A stretch of 64,000 bases of DNA from contig OZ035961.1 in assembly GCA_964034945.1 (NCBI GenBank), forward strand, positions 69,753,731-69,817,730. The letters run 5' to 3'. Below are positions 33,700 to 44,519 of the stretch, piece by piece. This DNA is from Chrysopilus asiliformis. Lineage: Eukaryota; Arthropoda; Insecta; Diptera; Rhagionidae. Within the stretch, counting starts at the first letter, position 1. Every line of letters starts with the position of its first letter. The notes under the pieces were generated by a model that did not search any database, was not told the origin of the DNA, and saw nothing but the letters and a program-made list of their open reading frames with translations. Position numbers and translations under genes: made by a program.

Positions 33700-35629
33700 T
33701 GGTTGTTTCGGTCTATGAACAACCTCAAGAAAGAGAGTACTTGGTTCGCGATAACATACAAAATAGTCATGAAAGAAAGCTAGTTGGACCAGACACATTT
33801 AATGAGAGTAATTTTCCGCCTTTAATTAGTAGACTACATAGTATTGGAAAAATGTAGTCCAACCCACATAATCAACTCTTTGAAGATTTCCCACTTTTGT
33901 ACTATTATTGACTGTACATTTCTGAAATAAAAATTAGATGGACTTTAGACCCGATGTTAAAATGTTCTATTATCCATCCAAACATTTTTATCTAAAAACT
34001 CACTCTCAACACAAAAAAAATTCTGATTTCGACATGTTGTTGGGCCACTTTTGCTCTCAGCGCCTCTTTTGTAAGATATTTGTTTCGAACGCGATCAAAA
34101 AAACTAAAATGAGTAATTCCATGTTTATTGAATTTTACAATAGAGTGTACTTTTAGGAGTTTATTACACAGCGTTCATTTCTCTATTGCCTATTAATACC
34201 ATCGCATAGGAATGTAGAGCACATTTGCAAGGCCATTTAGCGCCAAATGAGATACACAATACCAAATTCAGAGTTTGGTGAGCTTCAGGCGACGGTGACG
34301 CCTGGGTGAAAAAAAAAACTATGACCGTTGGCTTTTGATAACCAGCCGTAAAAGAAAAACGATGCGATTTTCACATTATTTGAAAGAAAATTTTATTGTG
34401 ATTGAAAACTTATCATGATTTGACAAAAAAAATATTTTGTTCTTATAAGAAAAGAATAAAAAATAAACCAAGCCATATATATATATATATATAAGGAATA
34501 AAATTTACTAAATCTAACTAAAAGAAAATAAGATGTTTTCCCCATTTAGACGCTTTAAGTTTTATAAAAGTTTAATGATCTTGGAAGCAGTGAAATTTTC
34601 CGTAAGCACATGTGCGCCTGCTGTGTCATATAAAGTTGATCTTTAGTCCGTCCACAAACGATTTTTTCCCATTTTGGATCAATTTGCTGAAAAATTAAAA
34701 AATACTGTAAATAATTCAATAAAAAGAGAGTTGATTTAGGTTTTAATTGGACAAATCACTTTTATTTAAATGTATTTCATATTTTTTGTACAAAATTATT
34801 AAAAAAAGAAATTTATATTAACAAACAAGAAAAATTGTTAAAGAAATATTAAAAACAATTTAAACCGAATAGAATTAAATTAATAAATAGATTCATAAAA
34901 AAAGATATTACAAAAAGTTAGTATATTCAATTCATTATGTATAAACAAAAAAGAAATCAAAATTTGTATTGTTGATAACAAATCCCTTAAATGTTGCGTT
35001 TCTTTAGCCCTTTAATTATTTTACATTGAACTCAATATTCAATACAACTAGATATAACATACAGTGTAACTGACTTTCTTACATTTTATGTGACTATAAA
35101 ATATAATTTAAAGAGTTATTAATTAACAAATTTGAAGATGCTAATATAAAAAAAATTTAAAATTTATTAGAAAATAAAAAAAAAATAATATATTTTAGAA
35201 AATTTTACTTATGTATTTTTTGGATGAACTCGTAAACAACTTCTCTAATCTATGATAAAAGTTTGAAACCAAAAACTTTGATTTTACAAAAAAAAAATTA
35301 AACATACATCTTAGTAAATTTAAAAAATTTAGATATGTACAAATTTGTGTCAAGTGAATGTCTAAAAATAATCGTTGTTTCCAATTTTTTTAAATTTAAG
35401 GAAGCCTCAATTGAAGACACCAATGCAAAAGCAAAATAACTCAGTTCAGCTTTTTTATTGCTAAATCATTTTTTTTAAAATCGCATAGTTTGGTGCAATA
35501 AACATCCATCTACGTTCATTAAATGGTGAGGTATTTCTATAATGGAGTTATCGTTCGTTTTGATTCGGAGCAATAACAAGACAACACCTGGAGTTATTTC
35601 GTTTTTGCCCCTAACAAACGTATGAACAT
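33700..35629. other. Very AT-rich intergenic DNA, no gene seen
   Basis: Long A/T runs, a short (TA)n near 34477-34492, and no recognisable ORF or repeat border. Confidence 0.45.
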
Positions 35630-35753
35630 TAGGGTGTATCGAAAAAATGTTTTTTTTGGAAATTCAAAATTGCAAGTTGATAAAAAGTTGTCCTGTGGAC
35701 CCACATATACCACAAAAAAAATTGCTCAATTGAAAAATAATTAGGTCTCCCGC

Positions 35754-35983
35754 CTACCGTTTATAATTTTGTTCAAAAAATTGAAGTTAAAAAAAAAAAT
35801 TTTTTAATTAAAAATGAAATGATTTTTTTTTTCAAGTTGAAATGATAAAAAGTTTTTTTATTAATTAAATATTTTATTATTAAGGTAGAGTTTTTTGTAT
35901 TGAATTAAAAATATGTTATTTCATTTTTAATTCAAATTTTTTTTTTTAATTTCAATTTTTTGAACAAAATTATAAATTGTAGG
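35754..35983. mobile_element. 230-bp AT-rich foldback inside the left arm of the 4.4-kb element
   Basis: Arms CTACCGTTTATAATTTTGTT and complement of CTACAATTTATAATTTTGTT. The right arm of the host element lacks this insert, which shows it is an insertion. Diverged direct repeats (GGTCTCCCGC/GGCCTCTTGC) flank it. Confidence 0.65.
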
Positions 35984-36288
35984 CCTCTTGCGGTAGACAT
36001 GGGTAACGCAGCGCTGCGTTGCGCCATTGCGTTGATACAGTATACTGCGCTATGTGCGCTGATACACGAATAAAATATGTAGTAGCGCACATAACGCAAA
36101 CGAGTCAAACGAAACAACTTGGTTATTGAGCCAACTGTTGGGGAAATTTTTACATATGTATTCAATACGATAGAGGGGAAATATCGCCTTGTCTTGCTTT
36201 CTCGCACATTGACTTATAGACAAGCCCAAAAATACAATTTCTTGTTATGTACATATTCTCTTTTCATGGGACTTGTTAGCGTAGTAAC

Positions 36289-37844
36289 CAGGGTTGGGAC
36301 TTGAGGATGTGTAAAAGGTACTATTTTTGCCCAAAAAGGGTACTAGATTGAGATAATGTGGTACTAGATTTTTTTAACTATCGTGCAACCAAAATCGTTT
36401 TTTTATGCTTATTACATGAGAGTCAAGAAAAATCTAAATCTCGTAATTTTAGAAAAAGAATTCTTAACCCATATGGATTGACTTTTGCGCTGTAAATATA
36501 ACCGTTCCCCGTTAAAAAAAACACTCTAGAAAAACTCGAAAAAACCAATAAAAATTGTCTAGATGTACTTATTAGTTTTAAATTTTCGCTTTTATTTCAA
36601 TTTTAAATTTTTGTATAAACTCCATCTACAAACTTAAATTTCGAGAAGTATTTTGAGCTATTGCTAATATAAATCATATTTCCATGGCCTACGATTTATT
36701 TTCATATCTCCCTTAATAAGACGAATTCAGTAGTCTTTAATTAAAGAGTTGTGGCGGGATCATTTAAAAAAGTACTTTTTTCCTAATACAGTAATCCCCC
36801 GCTTTACGGACGGGATGCGTTCTACGGAAACTGTCCGTATATCGAAAATCCGTAAAACGAAACTTATTTTAGTATGAGATTGTACTGGGAATAAATAGAT
36901 GTGTTCCAATCAATAGAAATGTCCGTAAAAAGAAACCTATTTTAGTATGAGATTGTACTGGGAATAAATAGATGTGTTCCAATCAATAGAAATGCCCGTA
37001 AAAAGAAACCTATTTTAGTATAAGATCGTATTAAAAATAGATATATGCGTACCAAAAAAATCCGTAATACGAAACAGATTAGTATAATATATTAAAATAA
37101 TTATTTAACCACTAGAATAATGAGAAAACTATATAATTATAGAAAAAAAATATTTATACTACTTGAAATGGAGCATAAATCAATTGAATATGTTAAAACC
37201 AACAAAATATTATGGGACAAATCATGCCGCGGACAAAAAAACGTAGCTGTTTCTACGTAGGTTTCTGCTAGTTTCGTCAGAATTCAAATTTCATTGTGGG
37301 ACAGAAAGCAGATTCTGCTTCTGCTGCTGCTTCTGCCTCTGCTGCTGCCTCTGCCCAATTGGAGTTCTCGCTTAAGAATAGCAAATAGATTTTTTAAAAA
37401 TACACCGCACTGCAGTTTTTTATTGCCTTTTTTTAATTCTCTTTTGTGTATACACAAAATGTGTCAGAAATTTCGGAGAAATTAAGTATGTACATTTACA
37501 ATAAATACAACATAATTATGGAGGACTTTTTCTTGATTTTTTTCTGTGATTCAAAAAAAAAATTTTTTTGTCCGTAATAGCGAATTTTTTTATCCGTATA
37601 GCGAATTTGTTCCTATATTAGTCATGTCCGTAACTTCGAATTTCCGTAAAACGAGCGTCCGTATAGCGGGGGATTACTGTACATAGAAAAGTGATGGCTT
37701 TTTAAAGGGAGCTATAAATTCAGATAAAATCATTTTTTATATAAACCATTAAAAGGTACCAGATTCATGGACTGTGGTACTAGGGTACTAAATGAGTCAA
37801 AAAGGTACTAGATCTAGTACATTGGTACTAAAGTCCCAACCCTG
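36289..37844. mobile_element. Non-autonomous hAT element, 8-bp duplication
   Basis: Ends CAGGGTTGGGACTT and exact complement, flanked by GTAGTAAC at 36281-36288 and 37845-37852. No transposase; most of its length is the pogo-like insertion at 36789-37679. Confidence 0.88.
36789..37679. mobile_element. Pogo/Tigger-like non-autonomous element
   Basis: Ends CAGTAATCCCCCGCTTTACG and complement of CAGTAATCCCCCGCTATACG, flanked by TA at 36787-36788 and 37680-37681. The interior has an 80-bp unit (TATTTTAGTATGAGATTGTA...) repeated about 2.3 times at 36864-37035 and a (CTGCTT/CTGCCT) tract at 37316-37355. No transposase ORF. Confidence 0.82.
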
Positions 37845-38156
37845 GTAGTAACTCAACTCAGCACTGTATCTCATGTCTATTGTAAATACATGTGATACAC
37901 AGCGCAGTATTGAGTTATTTCGCTGATACTGCGCTATGTGCGCTGATACGAGAATAAAATTTTTAATAGCGCAATAGCGCACATAACGCAATCGAGTCAA
38001 ACGAAACATATGATACACAGCGCAGTATTGAGTTATTTCGCCACATTTGCTTAGCGCAACCAAACAACACTGCGGTGTTTTTCTCATGTTAGGCTTGTAT
38101 GCGGTTTAAATGTTGTGAAAAATATATCACCGGTTAACCGTTTCCGAACGTTTTTT

Positions 38157-39452
38157 ATTATTAAAAGCTTTTATTTAGCTCGCTATCTTGTTTGTCTGTT
38201 TGTTTGTCGGGGTCAAATCTTGCTATCAAATTTTGACCCACTTCCACTCATCCGATTCACTTGAAATTTTGTACACTTATATAAGTCCGATGACAATACA
38301 ATATTTTCTCTACTTCGTCCTTGTAAGGATAACGGAATGTCCTGTAAGGATAACGTGATTATCCTTTTCTTCAAATTTTCCGGAAAAAAATCTATTCTGG
38401 GGGTTTTTGGGCTCGCTGAATCCGAATCTGTCATTAAAAGGTCTGTAAGGATAACGGAAGGTCCTGTAAGGATAACGTGATTATCCTTTTTCTCAATTGT
38501 TCCGGGAAAAAATATATTCTGCAGGTTTTGGGGTTCGCTGAATACGATTCTCAAGTTAAAAGCCTGTAAGGACATCTCAAATGTAAGGATATATATTCGA
38601 AGACTAAAAAGAACAAAATAAAAAATTTAAAAAAAAAGCTTTTATTAAAAAAAATGCACTAAAAAGAAAAAAATAATTTTCTGGACGCTGTGTATCACAA
38701 ATATAAAAGCTTTTTAAAAGCGAGATAAATTTTTATTTTATTGTTTTATGCTTTATCTCGCTTTTTAAAAGCTTTTATATTTGTGATACACAGCGTCCAG
38801 AGAATTATTTTTTTCTTTTTAGTGCATTTTTTTAAATAAAAGCTTTTTTTTAAAAACATTTTTTTTATATTTTTTATTTCTATGGATGTTAAAAATATTC
38901 TCTATTAAAATAATTTAGAAAAAAAGTTTCAAAAATGTTTAAGTGGAAAATGGTGATTCAATATGGCGTTTTTTCACGAACAATTTAGCAATAACTCTTA
39001 AAACTCGAGAAAATTCAGAATGTCATTGAAGCTTTTGAGTCTTTAAAGTGTTTTAGACCATACTAGCAGACCCTACGTTTGCAGCTAAAAGTTTTTTGTA
39101 TAAATTTTAGAATGTCAAAAAACTATAAATAACTTAAAAAGCTTTGGGGAAAAACGTTATCCTTACAGGACTTTTTGTTTCGAATCTTGAAATTCCAACA
39201 CCAGATTCGTGATAAGTAACCCTTAAAACCTCCCAAAGCCTGTTTTTCCGATAAAAATTGGAAAAAGGACATTTCCGTTATCCTGACAGGACCTTCCGTT
39301 TCGAATTTTGAAAATCTAACATAGCTAAAAACCGGCTCCTGGCAACGCAGATTATTTCGCAAAAAACCGCATCAAAATCGGTCCAGTAGTTTTTGAATTT
39401 TGTAATCTCAAACCAACAAACCAACCAACAAACTTCCATTTTTATATATATA
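38157..39452 (+). repeat. Interspersed repeat family A, long copy
   Basis: Starts CTCGCTATCTTGTTTGTCTG with CTTCCACTCATCCGATTCAC and ends GCTCCTGGCAACGCAGATTA, CGGTCCAGTAGTTTTTGAAT and TTTTATATATATA. It contains GTAAGGATAACG words at 38325-38480 and about two ATTCGTGAT/TTATCCTTACAGG units at 39150-39320. A palindrome (38625-38848) lies inside. Confidence 0.68.
38625..38848. repeat. 224-bp palindrome
   Basis: Arms AAAAGCTTTTATTAAAAAAA, TGCACTAAAAAGAAAAAAAT, GGACGCTGTGTATCACAAAT and TAAAAGCGAGATAAA are mirrored around 38738. A related palindrome lies at 59.46-60.14 kb. Confidence 0.72.
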
Positions 39453-39685
39453 CACTGTGTTAAGAAAGTTTCGCGCCATTACGAAAAAATCAACATTCAG
39501 AAAGTTTTTAATCATCTTTCAATTTTTGAAAATTATAATAAATTTGTGCCCTTACCAGGATTACTAATCATTTCTTTAATCCTTGTCTGAAGATAGGTTG
39601 ATGATTTACAAAAGAAGTATAGTGGGAGGTGAGTTCAATTTTTTCTCAAATGCGTGGAATGGTGCGAAACTTTCTTAACACACTG
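39453..39685. mobile_element. 233-bp Tc1/mariner-type MITE
   Basis: Ends CACTGTGTTAAGAAAGTTTC and complement of CAGTGTGTTAAGAAAGTTTC, flanked by TA at 39451-39452 and 39686-39687. Non-coding. Confidence 0.82.
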
Positions 39686-40103
39686 TAGATATTGATCAAT
39701 ATTTTGTTTCTTCCTCCTCTTGATCGAATTGACAGCGCGGCAAAAAAAGCGCAGCCATAATGGCGATGGTTCCAACTGGTGCGCCATATGGCGCAATTGC
39801 GTTAACTCACTGCGCTGATACAGTGTACTGCGCTTGCGCTACGGTATCAGCGCACGAAATTTTACTGCGTTACCCATGTCTATCCTGCGGGAGACCTAAT
39901 TATTTTTCAATTGAGTCAATTTTTTTGTGGTATATGTATGTGGGTCCACAGAGACAACTTTTTATCAACTTAGAATTTTGAATTTCCAAAAAAAACGTTT
40001 TTTCGATAGACTCTCATGAACATGTCCGTACCACTGAAGTAAACATTTTGCTTAAATGTTTTGCAAGACAATGTCATTTAAGCCATGAATTTTGAAAAAA
40101 TTA

Positions 40104-41895
40104 GCTGATTTAAGAATAAAAATGAATACTAGTAAGTCTGAGGTAGATTTTTCGTGTTCGGGTGGTAATTATGTCGTAGAAAATACTAATGAAGAGGAAA
40201 CACTTAGTAAAGATTCATTACCTGTTCAATAACATATAATTACATAATTGATTCTAATACGGCGAGTATTATTCTCGTATTTTTTTCGTTAGGCAAAAAA
40301 CGGATACGAAATGCAAAAAACTGAAAACGAAACATCATCAAAAGGAAGTCAGTTGATGGTAAAATATATAAAAAATCATGCTGGAAATATTGTTGCAAAG
40401 AAAAAATGGGGTAACTGTGTAGCTGTAAGAAAAAATGCTTTACTAAACATGAAAACTTTTTTCAACATTTAAAAGAACTCAGTTAGGCGATAAAGAAAAA
40501 CAAGATGCTTATTTGTGTGGTCTAATACAACAAAATACATTACAGGGGTGTCGATCTTGTAAATACCATTACAAAAAAGAAATTTCAAAACGAATACTTT
40601 GTGAGAGCTGTTGAACAGGAATAGATGTAATACTGCGTTTCGTGCTACTCATGGAATAAGTAAAAGCAAAACTTAAAAGACAAAAAAATACAGCTGCATC
40701 TGATAAGAGAGGTCCACATACTTTTAGTATTGTACGAAATAAAATCCCAAACGATATCTTAAAAAATATATATAGTCATACTCGAAGATTGCCAAAGCAC
40801 TCATCATACTACAGTCAGTATAAGGAATCTAGATATTTATTGTCTGATTTGAAGATTAAGAAAATACATAATTTTTATTAAGAAAAGTATGAACCTGATC
40901 TAACCAGCGACTCTAAACTAAAATTAACTTATGAATTTTATAGGGCTAACATTTAAAAAAAAATTAAGCTTTCTTTTAATTCATGTCAAACATGAGATAG
41001 TCATGGGAAAAAAAATTAGCAGCAGAAAAAACGAAATTATCTTATTTTTGCATTGTTGTCTTCAATTGCAAATTTACCCAGCAAAATATTACGTTTCATT
41101 ACACATTAAATGCCTGGCTTCGGTACAAAAGACTACTCACATTATTTCCTTGGTCTGTGATTTTCAGTGCGTGATTAGTAAAAAAAAATATCTGATAAGA
41201 ACAGCACATGACTTTCTTATATAAAATCTACATTTATGCACAATTGACACTATAATCCGAAGAATAAAATAATATTAGTTGAAATAAAAATATTAATTTT
41301 TTTTCACAAAGTTTGAGATATCTCGATAACGGTAAAAGATATCAATTTACGGTGCAAAACAAAAATGTAGAGAATTTTAGTATCTTTTCTTCTTTTAGCA
41401 ATTTTTTCCGAAAAACCCTTAGATTGCAAGCAATTCGCAAAAAAACTTTTTTTATACGTTTTAATGAAAATATCTTAAGAACGGCGAAAGATAGGGGAGA
41501 CAAAATTGTGCAAACATTAATCTCTTCAATTCATGCACAATGAACCACCAAAAATCCGTTATTTTTCGAGATAATCGAAAAAAAATGATTTTCATAAAAT
41601 ATAGGACATTTGCCTGTCTTCAACTTTTGTCATACATAAGACTACTTAAAAACACGTAGTTTCGGAGTATATGGCAAAAAACGAAATTGCAATTTTTAAA
41701 AATTCGGCAATTTGGTTACTTCCGGTTAATGGATTTCCACCTGGTAGAATTGGTATGCGAAAATAATAAGTAGGCAAGCGCGAGATGATGCTAATGTCTT
41801 AATTATTGAAACAACTTTGGAAAAATCCTGTAGTGGCACAACAATTGTCGTTGGAGAAGACGTTGATCTGCTTGTACTTTTATTTAGACGTGACG
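40104..41895 (+). pseudogene. Decayed transposon-like gene, split by repeat family B
   Basis: Several fragments in changing frames fit one protein type. Order: MNTSKSEVDFSCSGGNYV near 40121; VAKKKWGNCVAVRKNALLN near 40395; RCNTAFRATHGISKSK near 40625; SDKRGPHTFSIVRNKIPND, then RRLPKHSSYYSQYKESRYLL, then SDLKIKKIHNFY near 40695-40880; and, after a family B insertion, ARDDANVLIIETTLEKS followed by IVVGEDVDLLVLLF near 41774-41875. The DKRG..IP..SHY..RYLS.DL and VVGEDxDLLVLL blocks recur in multicopy uncharacterised insect proteins, probably transposon-encoded. Many stops and frameshifts mark it as dead. I cannot name the superfamily. Confidence 0.55.
41280..41765 (-). repeat. Repeat family B copy, reverse orientation
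   Basis: ATCTCGATAACGGTAAAAGA, the CGTAGTTTCGGAGTATATGG region and CTTCCGGTTAATGGATTTCC are the reverse complements of blocks at 8.7-9.2 kb. It separates two halves of the decayed gene at 40.1-41.9 kb. Confidence 0.65.
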
Positions 41896-42685
41896 TACTT
41901 CTCCTTTTATAAAAAACAAAAAATTTTTATTTACCCTTTTTTGTATATAATTTTCGGAGGAACAATTCATCTGAACACAAAAAATGCGTACAGGCCATAC
42001 AAAGCGAGATATTTACGATTTTTTTGACTTTTGACCTTGAATAATTGCAATTTCCTGTTTGACGACTTGTATCTCGAAAACTGTTTGTCCTACAAGAAAA
42101 TTGTATTTAACGATTTTTGTAGAGAATTTTATTGTGATTAATTCATCTGAACCTCAAAAAGACGTACAACCCGTACAAAGTGAGATACACGTAAAAAACT
42201 GATTTTTGGGACCTTTGTCCTTGAATAATTCACGACGCCGGCGCAATTTTGGAATCCACTTTTGGGACGTTGTTTAGGTATGTGCAAAAATCCAGTTAAC
42301 TAGGATTTTTTAAGAGGTTAAATCCTAATTTTACTGGATTATACCTTTCTTACATAAAATCAAACCTCAGATGATGAATACTCGTATAAGTGGGTATAAT
42401 GTTGAAGTTTTTTATACAAAAACATTTGGAAACTCGAAAACTAATATTTGGCATAGAATAGGCTTTTATCAATATATAAACCTCTTCCGAGAATGGGAAA
42501 AATGGAATTACCCCTTCCCCTCTCTCACATACATAAAACGATTTCTGCGATTTTCTCGAAAGCGATGCATCGTATCTGAAAATTTATAAAGACGAAATTT
42601 GTTTAAAATATGAGTGGAATATATTATGCCCAATGCGAAACGGTCAGAAGACTGCAATGCAGGATTTTCTGTATATCGACTTATA
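41896..42685. other. Intergenic, degenerate repeat-like DNA
   Basis: Blocks at 42000-42060 and 42120-42200 resemble each other (CATCTGAAC.C..AAA...CGTAC..., AAAGCGAGATA/AAAGTGAGATA). A small inverted pair AAATCCAGTTAACTAGGATT / AATCCTAATTTTACTGGATT lies at 42288-42345. No gene. Confidence 0.4.
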
Positions 42686-43269
42686 CAATGTTCACACCGA
42701 CGCAAAATTACGTAATTTTGAGGATTTGTGTGATTTTGAACGAAATCACGGATTTCCAGTACATTAGCGTGTTTTCAAAATCACTAAAAGTACGTAATTT
42801 CCACAAAATTACGAACAAAATCAAGTAAAAACAATGGGTACAACCCTGCATCACTTATTCAGCTCTCTTCAGGATATCAGTTTTGATATTTGTGCTGCAT
42901 TGGAAAAACGGAAATATAAGAAAAAGAAGCCGTGTTCCGCACGCAAAAAAAATGGCGAAAAAAAATGGACATGTTTATGATGCAATTAAATATGAAATGG
43001 AAAATAATTGTTTATTTTTATTACAGATAATTTCCATTTTCGTCTAAAGTCTCTAATTCTGTTTGCACATATTTCATCGATGTTTTGAATTGTATTATTC
43101 ATCATATTACTAAAATTCATAGTAATCCTACACCAACTTCCTCGATCCATTTTGGAACCAACGTCGTTGAAATGTCAAACAAAATTACCTTAACCTCTGT
43201 GTGAACACTTTGGTTTAAGATCTAAATCATTTCGCAAAATTACGTGATTTTGGGTCGGTGTGAACATAG
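42686..43269. mobile_element. 584-bp TIR element
   Basis: Ends CAATGTTCACACCGACGCAA and complement of CTATGTTCACACCGACCCAA, continuing AAATTACGTAATTTTG. TA is present at 42684-42685 and 43270-43271, but other borders are possible. A fragment reading ICAALEKRKYKKKKPCSARK near 42885 is lysine-rich and unassigned. Confidence 0.65.
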
Positions 43270-44500
43270 TATTATACACTATGGAACCAAACTAAAGAGC
43301 TTTCAGAAACCAAAAATCTTTTGGCTCTGTGAGATCACTTGCTTCACTTCAATTCAGCTCTCCTGCATAGAGAGCATCAGAAGCTTTTGCAACAGGGAAA
43401 AAGGAAGGTGTATAGTTTTCTGTGCTTTACTTTTTTGCACCTTTCTCTTTCAATCACGAATGCAATTTGTTCAAAAGCTTTACTTCACATGCCAACTAGA
43501 AAAGTTACAACAGTCTATAATTTTTACTTGTTTGAAGCGTGGATATTGGAACCCTATGCGTTCCAACTATATGGTCCCGACATTGTCTCAAAAGTAGAAA
43601 CAGGGTGTTTTTAATGACCCTAAAATTTCGGCACAAAACCGTTGGTCGAAGAGGAAATGTCATTTCAATACGAATTTCATTTCTTACGAAGTCCAGCTGC
43701 ATATTTTTTGCAGTGTGCCATGCGCCATTGGATTACATGTGCAACTGATGTGACATCGCGCTTAGAGGTGTACAAATACTGTACCTTTTCATTCCCCATT
43801 TTAGTGGATTCCAAGAATCTCAAATGTATCTAATACTTATTACAGTCATTTCTAGTAACCGATACGGGCCGAGCATTATAAATGCTAGTTGGGATTGCTC
43901 AGCCAACTCACCCAAGAGCTTTTTTCGGCTGATCGTTGAAAATTATCTGATGGGCTTCTTTGACTACTTTTGGTCTGTATATTGTCTGTGGTTATACTAC
44001 AATTAAATAATCCAGCGGAAGAGGAGTCATATTTAAATTAAAAATCATATATGGAACGAAAATTCTGCAGAAATTTTTTTTTCTCGTCCAAGTTGGAACG
44101 GTTCAGTTCTGAGCACTAAAAAAAGTTCAGAGAAAAAATATTTTTGTACAGGGTAGTAGCATTTTTATGATATGTGAGAGAACTCTTTTTTTAAGCTTTT
44201 TTATTTTCTGTGCAGGCTCTACTTTTGGCAAATAATCGCGAACGGAAGTGTAAGTATGTACGTTTGCATTGATTTGCTATGCCTAGTTTGGATACGAAAG
44301 CGACAGTACATAGCCTTATCGAGTAAGTAAACGAATGTGCCAACCGCTCTCAGTCTTGTACCATCTTTTTTAAATGATTGATTTGCCTGAATTCGCTAAG
44401 TACCTATGCGGAGTTAGCTTTCCACAAAATGTTTGCCCACAAAAAAAGTTTTTGTTTTTTTAAGCCGTTCCTTGAAATTTGAGATTACAAATAATAATTT
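43270..44500. other. Intergenic, unassigned ORFs and a SINE scrap
   Basis: Two overlapping ORFs (43244-43597, 43339-43614) have no recognised domain and are treated as chance. At 44303-44326 GCGACAGTACATAGCCTTAT matches part of the SINE body near 45310. Confidence 0.4.
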
Positions 44501-44519
44501 GAGTCCGCTTACACGTTGC

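Larger units (their letters stand above)
35630..40015. mobile_element. 4.4-kb TIR element with 8-bp duplication and many nested insertions
   Basis: Ends TAGGGTGTATCGAAAAAATG and complement of GAGAGTCTATCGAAAAAACG, with inverted similarity through GAGTTGATAAAAAGTTGTC-like and AATTAGGTCTCCCGC words and on through GTAGACATGGGTAACGCAG. Flanked by ATGAACAT at 35622-35629 and 40016-40023. Subterminal repeats of GCGCTATGTGCGCTGATAC occur at 36020-36110, 37910-38000 and 39790-39860. No transposase. It contains 35754-35983, 36289-37844, 38157-39452 and 39453-39685. Confidence 0.8.

Noticed and set aside
43244..43614. Two overlapping ORFs of 117 and 91 codons as a host gene
   Set aside because: Different frames over the same DNA, no domain, no splice support.
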